Shown piece by piece: positions 33,201 through 44,078 of a stretch of 64,000 nucleotides of DNA. This DNA is from Maylandia zebra (lineage: Eukaryota > Chordata > Actinopteri > Cichliformes > Cichlidae). Within the stretch, counting starts at the first letter, position 1; each line of letters starts with the position of its first letter. The stretch is from assembly GCF_041146795.1 (NCBI RefSeq), contig NC_135187.1:2724556-2788555 (forward strand), in the 5' to 3' direction. The position numbers were made by a program, and so were the translations under genes. The notes below the pieces were generated by a model, which was not told the origin of the DNA, ran no database searches, and was given only the letters and a program-made list of their open reading frames with translations.

Positions 33201-36200
33201 AGCGCCAAATCACCACAGCAGTCGCCTCAAGCCACTGACAGTATTAGGATGCTGTTGATTAACAACACTCGTTGTGTATTCTTTCCTTGTTGTTGTGCCA
33301 ATACCTGTGCATATTATTCAGCATTAGTGGGGCCTTCACTGATGTGCAAGTTACAAGGAATTACCTCCAGTTTGTTCATGTAAGTAGGCAGTCTTCTTCT
33401 GGAGTCCCGCAGGGTTCTGTGCTAGGACCACGCTTCCTTTAGTTGCATTGTTATGCAGATGATACCCGACTCTATCTGTCCATGAAGCCAGATCAATTAG
33501 TTGAACTGCTGGAATGTTTTAAGGACCTGACTTCTAATTTCTCATTTCTAAATTGAGATAAACCTGAGTTTATTGTACTCATGATCTGATATTAATTGAG
33601 TGCTATAAAAATAAAACAGAAATAAATGACCTTTGTCACAGGTCATAATGCAGTGCTGTGGTGAAGATCAGAGATTTCTGCAGATTCTCTGATATAACTC
33701 ACAAATTATTTACTTTATGTTACATTAAAACATGTTAACGATCGACTCTTAGCTTCTTAGGGAGGCTCCTTGGAAAGTAAATAAATAAAAGGAATTAATT
33801 GTGAGATATTTCACCAGATTTTTCAAATCTCATATTAAATTAAAAATGAGTCCATTCCATAGTTTTTATATTTGTAATGTTTTCAGTTTAATATGGCTTT
33901 TAAATGGTTTGTAACAAGTTGAAGTTTCTGTTTGTTAACATTTACAAGGTTTTCTGGTACAACATGTACGTCTTACCTTCCCCTACTGTAACAGTGAGGT
34001 CCTGGCCCCTTTGTAAATTAGTCTCTGGTTCACAAAGCTCTTTAATGCGGGGTTCACACTACACAATGCTGTTGTTTAAGAAGATGTCAGATCAGGTAAT
34101 TAGAGTGGGAGACAAATGACAGACTATGCGTTGGTCCCCTGACAAGTCGTAGCTTGCACATTTTTCACAACCTGAGTGATATCACCAGAAAGTGGTGCCG
34201 GCGAAGCACCACAAAGATGGTGGCAAACGTGCTGTGTTGGCATGGAAAAGCGCTTTGGATGCCCGTAGTGTGGATATGTTTTAAAAGTCTGAAGCCAAAT
34301 GTATTCTTAGGTCATGGTGAACAGTCCAAGGTGCAGCACTGATTGTTGTCAGCCATATGCTAGATTAGATAAAACGGTCATCAGTCGTTTACAGACCCGA
34401 CTCCTGACATCTTCAGGCTGTTTTCCTGCTGATATCATGTAGCTGGGACCTGACCCAAGCCAATGAATCAATGCAACTGTTTTCCTGCAAAGGTTCTGAC
34501 ATCATGAGCACCTAATAATACACACGAAAGTTAAAGATACTTTATTCTCATTTTTATCTTAATTGCTGAATTATCGTCATCATCCACCGCCGTTTGGATC
34601 AGACATGTGAGTCACAGATGGTCAAAGGTTTCCTTTTGTTAGTGGAAATGTGTGTGGGTGGAAATGGCTTCCACTCTGTCAGTGGGGAGACTCCAGTCTC
34701 CTGCGTTTCATTGTCTTTTACATGCAGACGTTTTGTCTGCGTGTTTGTGTTTGTGGTGTGCCCGGCCTGATGAAAGCCTCCCGACTCCCTCTGTCATACT
34801 TTGTGTTAACATGTAAAGTGATCGCTTTTGTATTGCTTTTAAAGTGATGCTGGATTCCTGTCACCTGGTCCTCAAACATTTGGAAGCTTTGAAGGTTTCA
34901 TGTTGTAAGTTCTTCCTCTTGTAAGAATGATTTTGATACACACCATGAAAGACTGACTGTTTACGGACTGCTGGGAAAAGCACATGTCGAGAACTTTTAG
35001 TGTGGTTTTACTTTTTCAGTTGTTCATGGCACTGTTTGGCTTTAGGTGTCATGTAACTGCGCTCATGAGATTGACCTCCTACCCTCATTTTATTAAGATG
35101 AGGGCATAAAACAAGCATTGTGGCCTCTTTTCACTTCACTCATATCCTCCCTTCAAAATATTTCACGCTCAGTTTGTTATGATGTGCTTAGCATGTTGTG
35201 TACATGCAAAAGGTTTCCTGCATCGTGCTGTATGAATGTGAGGGTGTTTGGCAGCGTGCAGTCCATCATCTCCACATCACTGTGCTGTTTAAATGGAAGC
35301 AGACACATAACTGTTGATCCGTTTAAGTGGAACCGATCTGGATGTTTTTCCCTGGAGGAGAAACGGCTTCATCCTCTCATACTGTGAGCTGCTTGACTCT
35401 GAGCTGTGTGTGCCTTTAAACTTTCATTGTGCGTTCGCATTATGAACGGACAGTGAACTGTGGGTTTAGATAGTTTCTTTGACGTGCTTCGTGCAGCATA
35501 TTTATGGTGTTAAAGATGGATTAAGCCTGATTTGTCTGATTTTTCTCTGGGTACTCCAGCTTCCTCCCACAGTCCAAGTACATGCAGTTAGTGGGGTTGG
35601 GTTAATTGATGCTTCTAAGTTGTCCATAGGTGTAAATGTTAATGTGAATGGTTGTCTGTCTTTATGTGTTAGCCCTGTTATAGATTGGCGAGCTGTCCAG
35701 CGTGGGACATTTACCCTGCCACCCTGAAGTGGATGGATTGTATAACAGAGACAAAGATGTGTGTTAGCATCTAGCAGACATAAATGTCCCAAACTTCTGT
35801 TTGAATGCTTTGTTGTTGTACTTCTGTAGTGTGTGAATCAAGCGTTGTGGGATGTGCACTGTGCCTTTTGGAGGTTGTTGACGTAGCTCCTTTGTAGATA
35901 CTAAACTGCTCTTACTCTCAGACATGCCCAGGATTGCCTCATTGTATAGCATTGATCTTACCTTATGACATTTTTATATCATGTAAAAATTTTACCAGTA
36001 TTTTCATACATATTGTGATACATCACAGACCTAATGACACCAAACCAACACAATAGACAAACAATGTAACTAGCTAGCAGTAGTGTTTCCATCAGCTGTG
36101 GTAACATAACTTCTGCTGGTTGGAAATAAGCTTGTAATCCTTTTCCTACATTTTGCTTCCAATGAGGCAGCTATTGAGGGTAAGCATGAATGCATGAACG

Positions 36201-39200
36201 TGCTTATATGCTCAAAGCAGCGAGTATTGAGGAAGTATGTGATTTAAAATGCAGCAGGTTCTTTGTCTGTCTAATGAATATGCTCCATTATTTGCTTTGT
36301 ATACACTCGCTGAGCCCGTCTGTGGTTGTTTGCTGGAAATGATGGGTTGTTTTTAATATGTGGGTAGAGGAGAGACTCAGTCATGCAGCCTGAATGAAAA
36401 GTAAAGGAAGTCAGAAAGTACGCGGAGCTCCAGAGTAATGTGACCGTTTTCCACTTTTTAATGCCAAACAATTTATTTACATTGGATGTCAGATGAATAT
36501 CATCCTTTCTAAACAAAACTGATCAACTCTGTTCACATAAACCAAAGCAATACTAATAAAATGAAGATGGTTAAATCTTGTTTTGTCTGAAGAATCTTAA
36601 ATAAGAGCACAGTTGTATAAAACACAAGTAATCAAAGTGGTTTTTACTGATTAAGCTACTAGATCGAAGTATTTCATGTTAAAACTCCTGTTAGGTTAGC
36701 TGATGGTTTTAAATCCCTGACAGCAGTGAGCTTCCCAAACAGGATAATGCAGATCCAAGCCCACAGGAGCAGCTCATAGGGCAGAAGAAGACTTTGACCG
36801 AGCCTCCAGGAGTTTCCTCCTGCGTGTCTTTTTAATAAATGGATGTGAGTCAATCCGGGACATTCTTTAAAAAGGACGTCAGACATTAATGAGAGTGCAA
36901 GGCCATTATCAACTCATTAGTTTCCCCTCCATCTCATTTTGAAGTTGCTGCTAACGTGTTTTACAGCATTTACCTCAGGGCAGCAATTAAACAAGACGGG
37001 CACATAAAGAAACAAACTGGAGCCATTAGACCACTGGGTGGGGACATATTAGGGATATGTGGGTGTGTGTGACGCATAAAGTATATGAGTGCATTTATAT
37101 ATATTTGTTAAGTCAGACATCAAATGAAAGATCGGACAAAAAATAAATGCTATAAAATAATCCTTATCCTCCTATATACTGTAGATATAAACATGCATGC
37201 TTACATCCGTACCCACACCTACATCTATAAATGTAAATATTCAGGAATATTATATATATGCATAATGTCATGATTAATCACTCCCAGACTTAATCAGACG
37301 GAGCCGATCCAGAGCGGGACAAAAAAACAGACCTCGAGGAGGGAGTCGGTTTTATCAGGTGGAAAATGGTCGATTCATTTTGGCATTGTATGTTATAGAA
37401 GAAGTCAGCGACCTGGTGACCTGTGCATGCTGCCCACCCCCTGTGGTTCCCAAATCAGTCCTGACTCAGTGACCTTTAATCGGGTTGAAACAGAGGTGGT
37501 TGGTCGTTTGGTTTGGTACCTGCGTGGCACTTTTCTACTCAGCCGAGCGCTCACCCAGTCACACACACATTCATTCAGTGCTTTGATCTAACATGATTTC
37601 TAACATTCACACTGCAAGCAATTCATTAGGAGCAACTTGAGCTTCAGTATCTTTCCTGAGGGTATTTCAGCATGCGGACTTGAGGAATCTGGGATTAATC
37701 CATTGACTTTCCAGTTGGTAGACGACCCATTCCTGAGTCACCCCAAGTTTGGTGTGCATGTGTGTATATTTGTTCACCAAAGATATATGAGGTAGTACTC
37801 CTGTTCGAAAGATGTCCCGTGAACGATTACACCAGAACCAGCAGCAGGTGAGGAGTGTGCTTCTATCCCGTGATCACGGAGGTTGGACCCGCTGCAGTCC
37901 AGGGCGATGGAGTTGAAATTCATTGGGCTGATTACTCAGTTATATAAACTTTAAGAAGCAAAACCTTTAAGACAGTCGTTCGCATACACAAACGCACACA
38001 CGCACTGATTAGCAAGTAGACACAACTCTCTCCACCCAGCAACCTCAGATAAACTAAGACTGAACATTAATGTTGTGATGACATCAGTGTGTAAAGTGTT
38101 TTTTGCTACTAAACAACAAGGCTTTCATGTGTGAGAGAGGGAGTGTAAGTAATGGACATGAGCACATTCGCTTGATGCTAATTGCCATTTGTCTTGAACT
38201 GAAGCCTTAATCACCTCAGACCTATAATAAGCCTGGTCTCTTTCTGCAGCGGGCTGCTGGTTAGACTGGTCTGTGAGTCAGGATTGTCATGGAAACATCA
38301 CGAACAAAGCTGCAGCATTGACTTTGGTTCTCTGGCCAAATGGGTCACTTTGTTTTATTGTAGTGGTGCTGACATTGACTCGTGGGGAGTGAACTCTTGG
38401 CTGGCATCTGATTTAATTAAATGTAGGTACTACTACTGAAAATCAGCATAATAAAAACATATAAACAGCAGTAGCAGCACCCTTTGTGCTTATCCTGTAA
38501 CACAGAAATGAAAGACACTCATTTGCTTTTGTATTTTTCGGAGACTTGAAGAAGATCGAATCAGTGTGGCACATATATTGTGTGCAGATGCAAATCTGCT
38601 ACCACCTGCCAGCGTAACGTTAACAAAGGAAATTAGGGCTGACATATCCACCATACAGTATTCAATTCAGTTTTATTCATACAGCACCAAATCATAACAA
38701 GAGTCTCCTCAAGGCGCTTTATATTGTAAGGTAGGTCCTACAATAATACATTCAGAGAAAAACCCAACAATCATATGACCCCCTATGAGCAGCACTTTGG
38801 CAACAGTGGGAAGGAAAAACTCCCTTTTAACAGGAAGAAACCTCCAGCAGAACCAGGCTCAGGGAGGGGCGGGGCCATCTGCTGTGATTGGTTGGGGAGA
38901 GAGAAGGAAGACAAGATAAAGGCTGTATCCCAATTCAGGGTCTGCAGCCTTAAAGTACGCAGCCTTAATGGTCCACCAGGGCCGCGTACTCAAAGACCGC
39001 TAAGGCCGGAAGTGCGAGGCTTGTGAAATGGGACGGTCTAGCCTCTGTTGCGCTGCCCAGGTTGCCTAGCAACCATGATACTAACAGCTGGAAACGTGTC
39101 ATACAGCTGTGTTTGACAGAAATGAAGGAGAAAATCTTTTGTTCATTTGTTTGTTTCTACATGAGCTTTGATCATTCTCTGTAAGATTAAGCTCAGCTAT

Positions 39201-42200
39201 TGAACGGCGTATATTTTAAAGTAAAGGCTTTAAAACCAAGTTAGTACAAACGTCACTAATGTCACATGACTTTGCAGACATGTGGCCAACAGGAATGTTT
39301 AATGTTCTTCGTTATTAAACATTTGCACATAAATAAGTGACATAATATTCAGTACTTAAAGTTTACTCTTCGGCCGCCCCTCATCCGCCGTTTTTTTTCA
39401 GGCAAAATTATCCACACCCACCGCCGCGCTATGCATTCTGGGATATGTTGGACCATGAAGTGAAATGAAGGACGCATTTGAGGGCCGCATTTCGAGCAGC
39501 CTTTGAATTGGGACAGCGTTCGGCGCGCCGCTGTGACGTAATCGGCCTTGAAATGCGGCCTTTAAGGCTGCAGACCCTGAATTGGGATGCAGCCAAAGAC
39601 ATGTTGTGGAAGATTGGTTGGTTGTCCAGTTTGTGCCTGTATAAAATGATATAAATGCAGAGAAACATGTCTGAGGTAATTTTGCAGTAGTGTCATCAGA
39701 AAGAACTCAGTCACCTGCAGCGTGTGTTGCAGAGACTGAATTAAAGTTGCGATTAACATTTTGTGCAGTCTGTATGTGAAGGATGGGCATAACTTCCAAT
39801 TTGACATAAACACCTTAAACCTCCATTTTTTATTTTTTTATTTTTTTTTTTACATTTTTTTTATTTATTTTTTTTTTGTAATAGCCGGTTTAGGACAACT
39901 CCCAGATACAGAAAGATATCTGGGAGTTGTTGTGTAGACATCTATGGATAAATTAACTGAGCTCTCACTTGATTTATGACCTCAGCAATCAGGCTGATGA
40001 GCATTAATTCCACCTGTTTTTGAAGAAACATAGATTCAGAACTGGGGAAAAACCAGCTTATTCTCAGTAGCTAATAGCTTGAAATTTAAGTCTTTAGCCA
40101 ATAAGCGCGCAACGTCCCTCAGGTTCACAGTTTGATAGGTCTGTTGGGCGGATCGATGTTTATCTAGCTTTCAGCATAAAGAAATATCTATTAGGTGAAG
40201 CAACCTTGTGTTTTCTGTCATCTACCTGCCTGATATTTCGCCTGTATGATGTCCCCAGTTTAAATTGTGAGTGATCTCTGTGGACGAGGTAGCAGTCCTT
40301 ACACAGAAACATTAAAGAAGCAGAAAGACTCAAGCAAGGATTGTATGGTTTGAAGCTCTTGCAGGTGTTCACAGAGCCATACAAAAAACAGAGGGATGGA
40401 TTCCTGAAGGACCAGCATGCTGCTGCCACCTTTGGTTGTTGCCACGGTGACAATTTATGTCGTCAGTGACTGATGGATGCAGCGACCCTGGCCTCGCCTG
40501 TGTGTCCAAGAGGAGATAGAGAGAATGCAATGAGGTGTGGGCGTGTGTGCGTGCACAGCATTAGAGAGAGGAAAGGATGAATGAGTAGGAAAGAGCTGGA
40601 AGAGGACATGACAGTGCATATGATAAATGTGTGTGTGAGGAGGGGGGGGGGGTGAGGAAGAGGGGGAGAAAGGGAGGAAATATGCAGGTGTTGAATATGG
40701 ATGAAAGGAAACAAAGAAAACAAACATGTGACACAGAAACTGTGTGTGAGATTGGGTGAGGATGCACGCACATGTGATCCTCCCCTCCTCACACACATCC
40801 TTCTCTGTGTGAAGCCCCTCTGCAGCCACCGGTGCTCCGGCAGCAGGGTTGCCATGGTAATGTAATCCAGGCAATGACGCTCGGCATCTCTCTCACAATC
40901 AGAGGAAGGCTGAACACACCCAGCTCAGCTGCACCGTGAGAAGAGCAGTGGGAGCAAAAAAAGGAGGGGGGGGGGGGCAGCACCCACAAAGTGCAGCCGA
41001 GAGGTGGAGGCGTGCCGGCTCTCCACAGGATCACAGGGTGGAAACGTTCACGGTCTTTATGTACGGCTCCTGTGCCGTGCATTCGTTTAGTGAGTTATTG
41101 GACGTTTTGGCTCATTCGGACCACTTCCTGTGCAGAAGTAAGCGACACCGTCTTAAAGCCTTGTGTTGCCTTCCTAATGATGGAGGTCAGATAGAAGCAG
41201 TCTGTAAAAACACAAGACACATGAACCATTGAGTCAAATGTACCAAATCTATAAAATGAAATTCAAAAAATGAGAATAGAGTTTACATTGTTGGTAGTTT
41301 TGCTGTATTTTGGACTGCAGTGTTCCCCTGTGGAGATCCTTCGGGTTAGTGCAATCAAAAATAGTGAAAGAACCAAATACGTTTTGTATGGGTTCAGGTC
41401 GCCCGACACTTTAATGAAGTCTGGGATAAAAGCTTAGTGGCTGAAGGTGTGTGCATACCTTTCTTGTATATTTTACTACATTGTGATACTAATAATGCAC
41501 TATGCAATGATAAAGCATCACAACATAATATATCAGTAGGATTTTGAAATTTGGTGACAGTATTCTGTCTAGACAACCAAACCCTGTGAGGGAAGACGGC
41601 TCAGATCTGTCGCTGCAGTTTAAAAAGAAAGAAGCTCCACCCGTCCTGAAGGCATCAGGAGACTCCTCCTGACATTAGAAGCGTAGCCTGGTTTGTCTCG
41701 CTGTGGTTGGCTGCAGTGGCTCGGTGTTTCCCTCCATGCGGCCTACTTTCTGAACACGCATCCGTCGCAGCGACTGGCTGCTCAGTCCTGCTACACCCAG
41801 GCAGCAGACCTACTGTATTTGCATGCCTGGGGGCGCTTGTTTGGCCTCCTCCTAGATGGGTGGGTGGTTGGAGGGAGATATGGATCGGTTGTATTGATCT
41901 GTCTCCTTGTTGTCTGTTTGTTAACTGCTGTGTCTGATTCTCAGGATTTATGTGTTTGGAGCCTGAAGAGGCGTGCGTGGGTTTTGAGTTTGGTTGAGTT
42001 ATCTGTATATTTATATTTAACAGATAACCCAGACTGTGGGACCTTTGGGTGAAGAACAACTGTATGATAATGAGTATGTCTGCAATAGAGATCTCATTAA
42101 TCTCATCCCCATCATTTCTATTGACACACTGACCTGATACGTTGGGTTTATAGCACTGCTGTCTCTGGCTTTAAGTGCTGATTTGTCTTAATTGAATGCG

Positions 42201-43420
42201 TTTCTTTTGTCAAAGCTTCATTTTTTTTTTTAGATTAAAGCTGCAAAATGTAAGACAAAAAATCTTCCCCACATTTTTTGCTTTCACTGATATAAAACTG
42301 TGGATTATTTGATATTTTCCTCATAATTTTCTTTCTTTTTCCTTCAGGGCAGTTACCCCGTCTGGGATGACTTCATCAGCAAGGCCAGCAAACTACAGTC
42401 ACAGCTAAGGTAAAAATGCTTATTACATGTCGTAACATGTTTATTTACAAAAGACCAAATAAAGGGTTTAAAAATGACTTACTTGAGGGGAAAAGAAGAG
42501 CGAGAGGTTGAGCCACTGGCATAGGCCCGGCCCACATCTTCAGACGCCCCGAGTCTGTCATCAGAGACGGCACCTAGAACTCAGAGACGCAGATCACACA
42601 GGAGCCGAGCAATGACAGGAGACGGGGTGACACACAGCAGGAGATTGAAGGGTTTTCTCCAGCCTGGCTCCTGTAACGACAGCATCAAAGAACTGAAAAT
42701 AACACGCAAGCGAACAAGTGAAGAAAACACAAATATACAAAAAACGCACCAGAGACAAAAAGTAAAAAATAAAGCAGGAAATCCTGCAAAACATGCAAGT
42801 CTCAATTCATGCAATCATGCAATAAAGTGCAGAGTACTGATGAATGTGTCACTATCTTATCTGTTCAACGTGTTTGATCAGCTTCCTGAAAACAGCGATT
42901 GTGTTCAGTGCAGAAGTTGCTCTTGTTGTGTTGCTCTGAGAGCATTTACACGAACTTTCTCAGAATCGGTCCAGTAGCACCAAACTGTGGCTTCTCATTG
43001 GTTTATGAAGAAGGTTATTTAGTTTCAGAAATGCAAAACTTTTGGGTCTCTGTATCCTTATTGAGCTGTTTTATATTGATTATTTATACATAGAGAATCA
43101 TATTCATTGCTGTTTTAACCTTAAGATAAAAGGAAGCGTACCCACATCCTGAGAGTGTGCATAACCTGAGCTCCTGAACATCCAATCAGTCTGCTTCATT
43201 AGGTGTCTAAATGTCAGGCTCACCTCTCCTGTCACCTCATCCCTGACGTCCTGACACGCACGCACGGCTGAAGGTTGCCACCATCAATAGAAACATGTAC
43301 ACACACAGACCACAAAAACCACACACTTGAGCCTTGACAAAGTCTCCACACGTACATGTTTACTCACTTACACTTTTCAGCCATTAACCAACCAGCAATG
43401 ACTGCCTTCACATACACTGT

Positions 43421-43493
<73 letters not shown>

Positions 43494-44078
43494 ACTCAAT
43501 TAACCTTCTGTGGCTGACAGAGATTAATGATGCCACCATAAAGTCATTATCAGCGAGATGGATCGGCACTGAGCCTCCAGAGATTCTGTCCTGGGACAGA
43601 GGTCATCAGAGGTCAAAGCTGATTGCTAATGACTCGATCCTTCGTCCTCTTCCTCACCCTGCATCTATTCTGTGGGGGGATTGTCTCAGTGTTTCAAAGG
43701 TGCAGAATTATGAATTTGCACATTTGAAATAGTTTCTCTCCCTGATGATGAGTCAGAGCATATGTCGCATTTTAAGACTGATTACTTGAGTTCAAAGTGC
43801 TGCGCCTGATTTGAATTTAGAAAGACGGGGAGCTTTGTTGCTACAGATCAGCTGAGTGATGACATGATATTAAAAACACAAAGAACAAATCAAATGAGTT
43901 TAACATAATTTTTTTCCAATAAAAAATTAAAAAGCCAGCAAGAAAGAAATAATGAATAGAAACGTCTTTTTCTGTGTTTCTACTTCCTGTTTTGTGTCTT
44001 CCAGGACGACGGTTGTCGCTGTAGCAGCCTTCCTGGATGCCTTTCAGAAGGTGGCCGACCTGGCAACTAACAGCCGAG
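30178..44078 (+). CDS. mtss1: MTSS1 (metastasis suppressor 1, I-BAR protein), first three coding exons, 3'-partial
   Basis: MTSS1 bends membranes outward through its N-terminal IMD (I-BAR) domain and links phosphoinositides to actin monomers and Arp2/3 control. Exon 1 (30178-30249) encodes the start with ECSALGGLFQTVIGDMK. Exon 2 (42348-42409) encodes GSYPVWDDFISKASKLQSQL. Exon 3 (44005-44078) encodes TTVVAVAAFLDAFQKVADLA and ends in phase 1 after NSR. Phases 0, 2 and 1 join cleanly. These residues are closer to MTSS1 than to its paralogue MTSS2, which has a shorter N-terminus and SSYPIWEDF at exon 2. Intron 1 is 12.1 kb and intron 2 is 1.6 kb. The next exon (the IGSALTRMCMRH block) is not in the window. 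Only about 70 of over 700 residues are covered. Confidence 0.95.
30250..31628. other. mtss1: Mtss1 intron 1, 5' part
   Basis: Unique-looking sequence without gene. The portion 30940-31110 is rich in homeodomain-type words (TGATTAATTGA, TTAATGACA, TCATTAGC) and free of repeat signatures, so it could be a conserved regulatory element. That needs comparison with other fish. Confidence 0.45.
31629..32712 (-). mobile_element. 5'-truncated LINE with intact C-terminal frame
   Basis: On the minus strand an open frame at 32708-32118 (about 196 codons) encodes the end of a reverse transcriptase: KTKELIVDF, FKYLGVHITQDLSW, KARQRLYHLRRLR, then a conserved Trp/Cys-containing C-terminal region. A 3' UTR follows and ends at 31629 in a short ATTCAA/AATTTG repeat, typical of LINE 3' tails. 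The element is cut at its 5' side near 32712. Its open frame suggests it is younger than the relic at 21-22.5 kb. Confidence 0.85.
33178..33245 (-). repeat. Dispersed repeat family A, copy 3 (short)
   Basis: CAGTTCAGTTTTATTTATAA, AGCGCCAAATCACCACA and GTCGCCTCAAG match the reverse tail of family A. Only the end of the family is present. Confidence 0.6.
33370..33590 (+). mobile_element. LINE (L2-like) reverse transcriptase fragment
   Basis: On the plus strand SSGVPQGSVLGP and, about 15 codons later, YADDTRLYLSMKP are seen. These are the two best-known reverse transcriptase motifs, normally much farther apart, so an internal segment is deleted. A stop codon follows the first motif. The fragment lies in mtss1 intron 1. 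Confidence 0.7.
33600..35539. other. Mtss1 intron 1, no gene seen
   Basis: Intron sequence with short frames only (33904-34119, 34650-34847, 35118-35387), none with recognisable domains or splice context. Around 34048 the word GGGGTTCACACTACACAA resembles a transposon end, but no partner end was found. Confidence 0.45.
35540..35745 (+). repeat. Dispersed repeat family C, copy 2
   Basis: It holds CTTCCTCCCACAGTCCAAGT, GGTTAATTGATGCTTCTAA, AATGGTTGTCTGTCTTTATG and GGCGAGCTGTCCAG, in the opposite orientation to the copy near 26560-26985. The frames on both strands are parts of the repeat. Confidence 0.65.
35746..38659. other. mtss1: Mtss1 intron 1, mid part
   Basis: No gene was seen. The segment 36870-36970 (ACATTAATGAGAG, CAACTCATTAG, GCAATTAAACAAG) lacks repeat signatures and carries homeodomain-like words, a second candidate conserved element. 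The rest is AT-rich intron. Confidence 0.4.
38660..38920 (-). repeat. Dispersed repeat family A, copy 4, interrupted
   Basis: This is the longest reverse copy of family A: ATTCAATTCAGTTTTATTCA, CAAGGCGCTTTATATTG, GTGGGAAGGAAAAACTCCC, GGCTCAGGGAGGGGC and on to GAAGGAAGACAAGATAAA. The family appears to continue after the insertion at AAAGACATGTTGTGGAAGA (39595), so it was split by the element at 38921-39594. Confidence 0.75.
38921..39594. mobile_element. Non-autonomous DNA transposon with about 40-bp inverted ends, nested in family A
   Basis: The left end GGCTGTATCCCAATTCAGGG, followed by TCTGCAGCCTTAAAG, is mirrored by the complement of the right end CCCTGAATTGGGATGCAGCC. The 674-bp element is GC-richer than its surroundings and has no transposase frame. 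The four bases AAAG occur on both flanks, but no clear 8-bp duplication is visible, so its superfamily is open. Confidence 0.8.
39824..39931. repeat. T-rich tract followed by a perfect 14-bp inverted repeat
   Basis: A T-rich run at about 39824-39878 is followed by arms ACAACTCCCAGATA (39895-39908) and TATCTGGGAGTTGT (39917-39930) around an 8-base loop. The arms pair without mismatch. It could be the end of a small palindromic element or a local hairpin. Confidence 0.7.
39932..42347. other. mtss1: Mtss1 intron 1, 3' part
   Basis: No gene was seen. A purine-rich G-run tract lies at 40636-40680 and a G12-class run at about 40965-40977. The reverse frames at 40455-40874 and 41655-42059 follow base composition rather than coding signals. 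Confidence 0.45.
42348..42409 (+). CDS. mtss1: Mtss1 coding exon 2
   Basis: The acceptor CTTTTTCCTTCAG and donor AAG/GTAAAA enclose 62 nt in frame, phase 0 in and phase 2 out. The residues belong to the first helix of the I-BAR domain. Surrounding frames do not extend beyond the splice sites. Confidence 0.95.
42410..44004. repeat. mtss1: Mtss1 intron 2 with an (AC)n tract at 43423-43489
   Basis: The intron is 1.6 kb with an uninterrupted AC dinucleotide tract of about 67 bp. No exon-like frame with splice sites was seen between the two coding exons. Confidence 0.75.
44005..44078 (+). CDS. mtss1: Mtss1 coding exon 3
   Basis: The acceptor TGTGTCTTCCAG and donor CGAG/GTAAGA enclose 74 nt, phase 2 in and phase 1 out. 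The encoded helix contains AFLDAFQKVADLATNSR, which is nearly invariant in the family. It is the last coding exon in the window. Confidence 0.95.

Noticed and set aside
38775..39026. 83-codon forward frame
   Set aside because: The first half is the translated family A repeat and the second half is the end of the nested transposon.
40455..40874. Two reverse frames of 139 and 130 codons in mtss1 intron 1
   Set aside because: They read the antisense of a purine-rich tract, giving biased Pro/Ser/His composition with no domain.
41655..42059. Overlapping frames on both strands before mtss1 exon 2
   Set aside because: No splice context, no recognisable domain, and similar length on opposing strands suggests chance.
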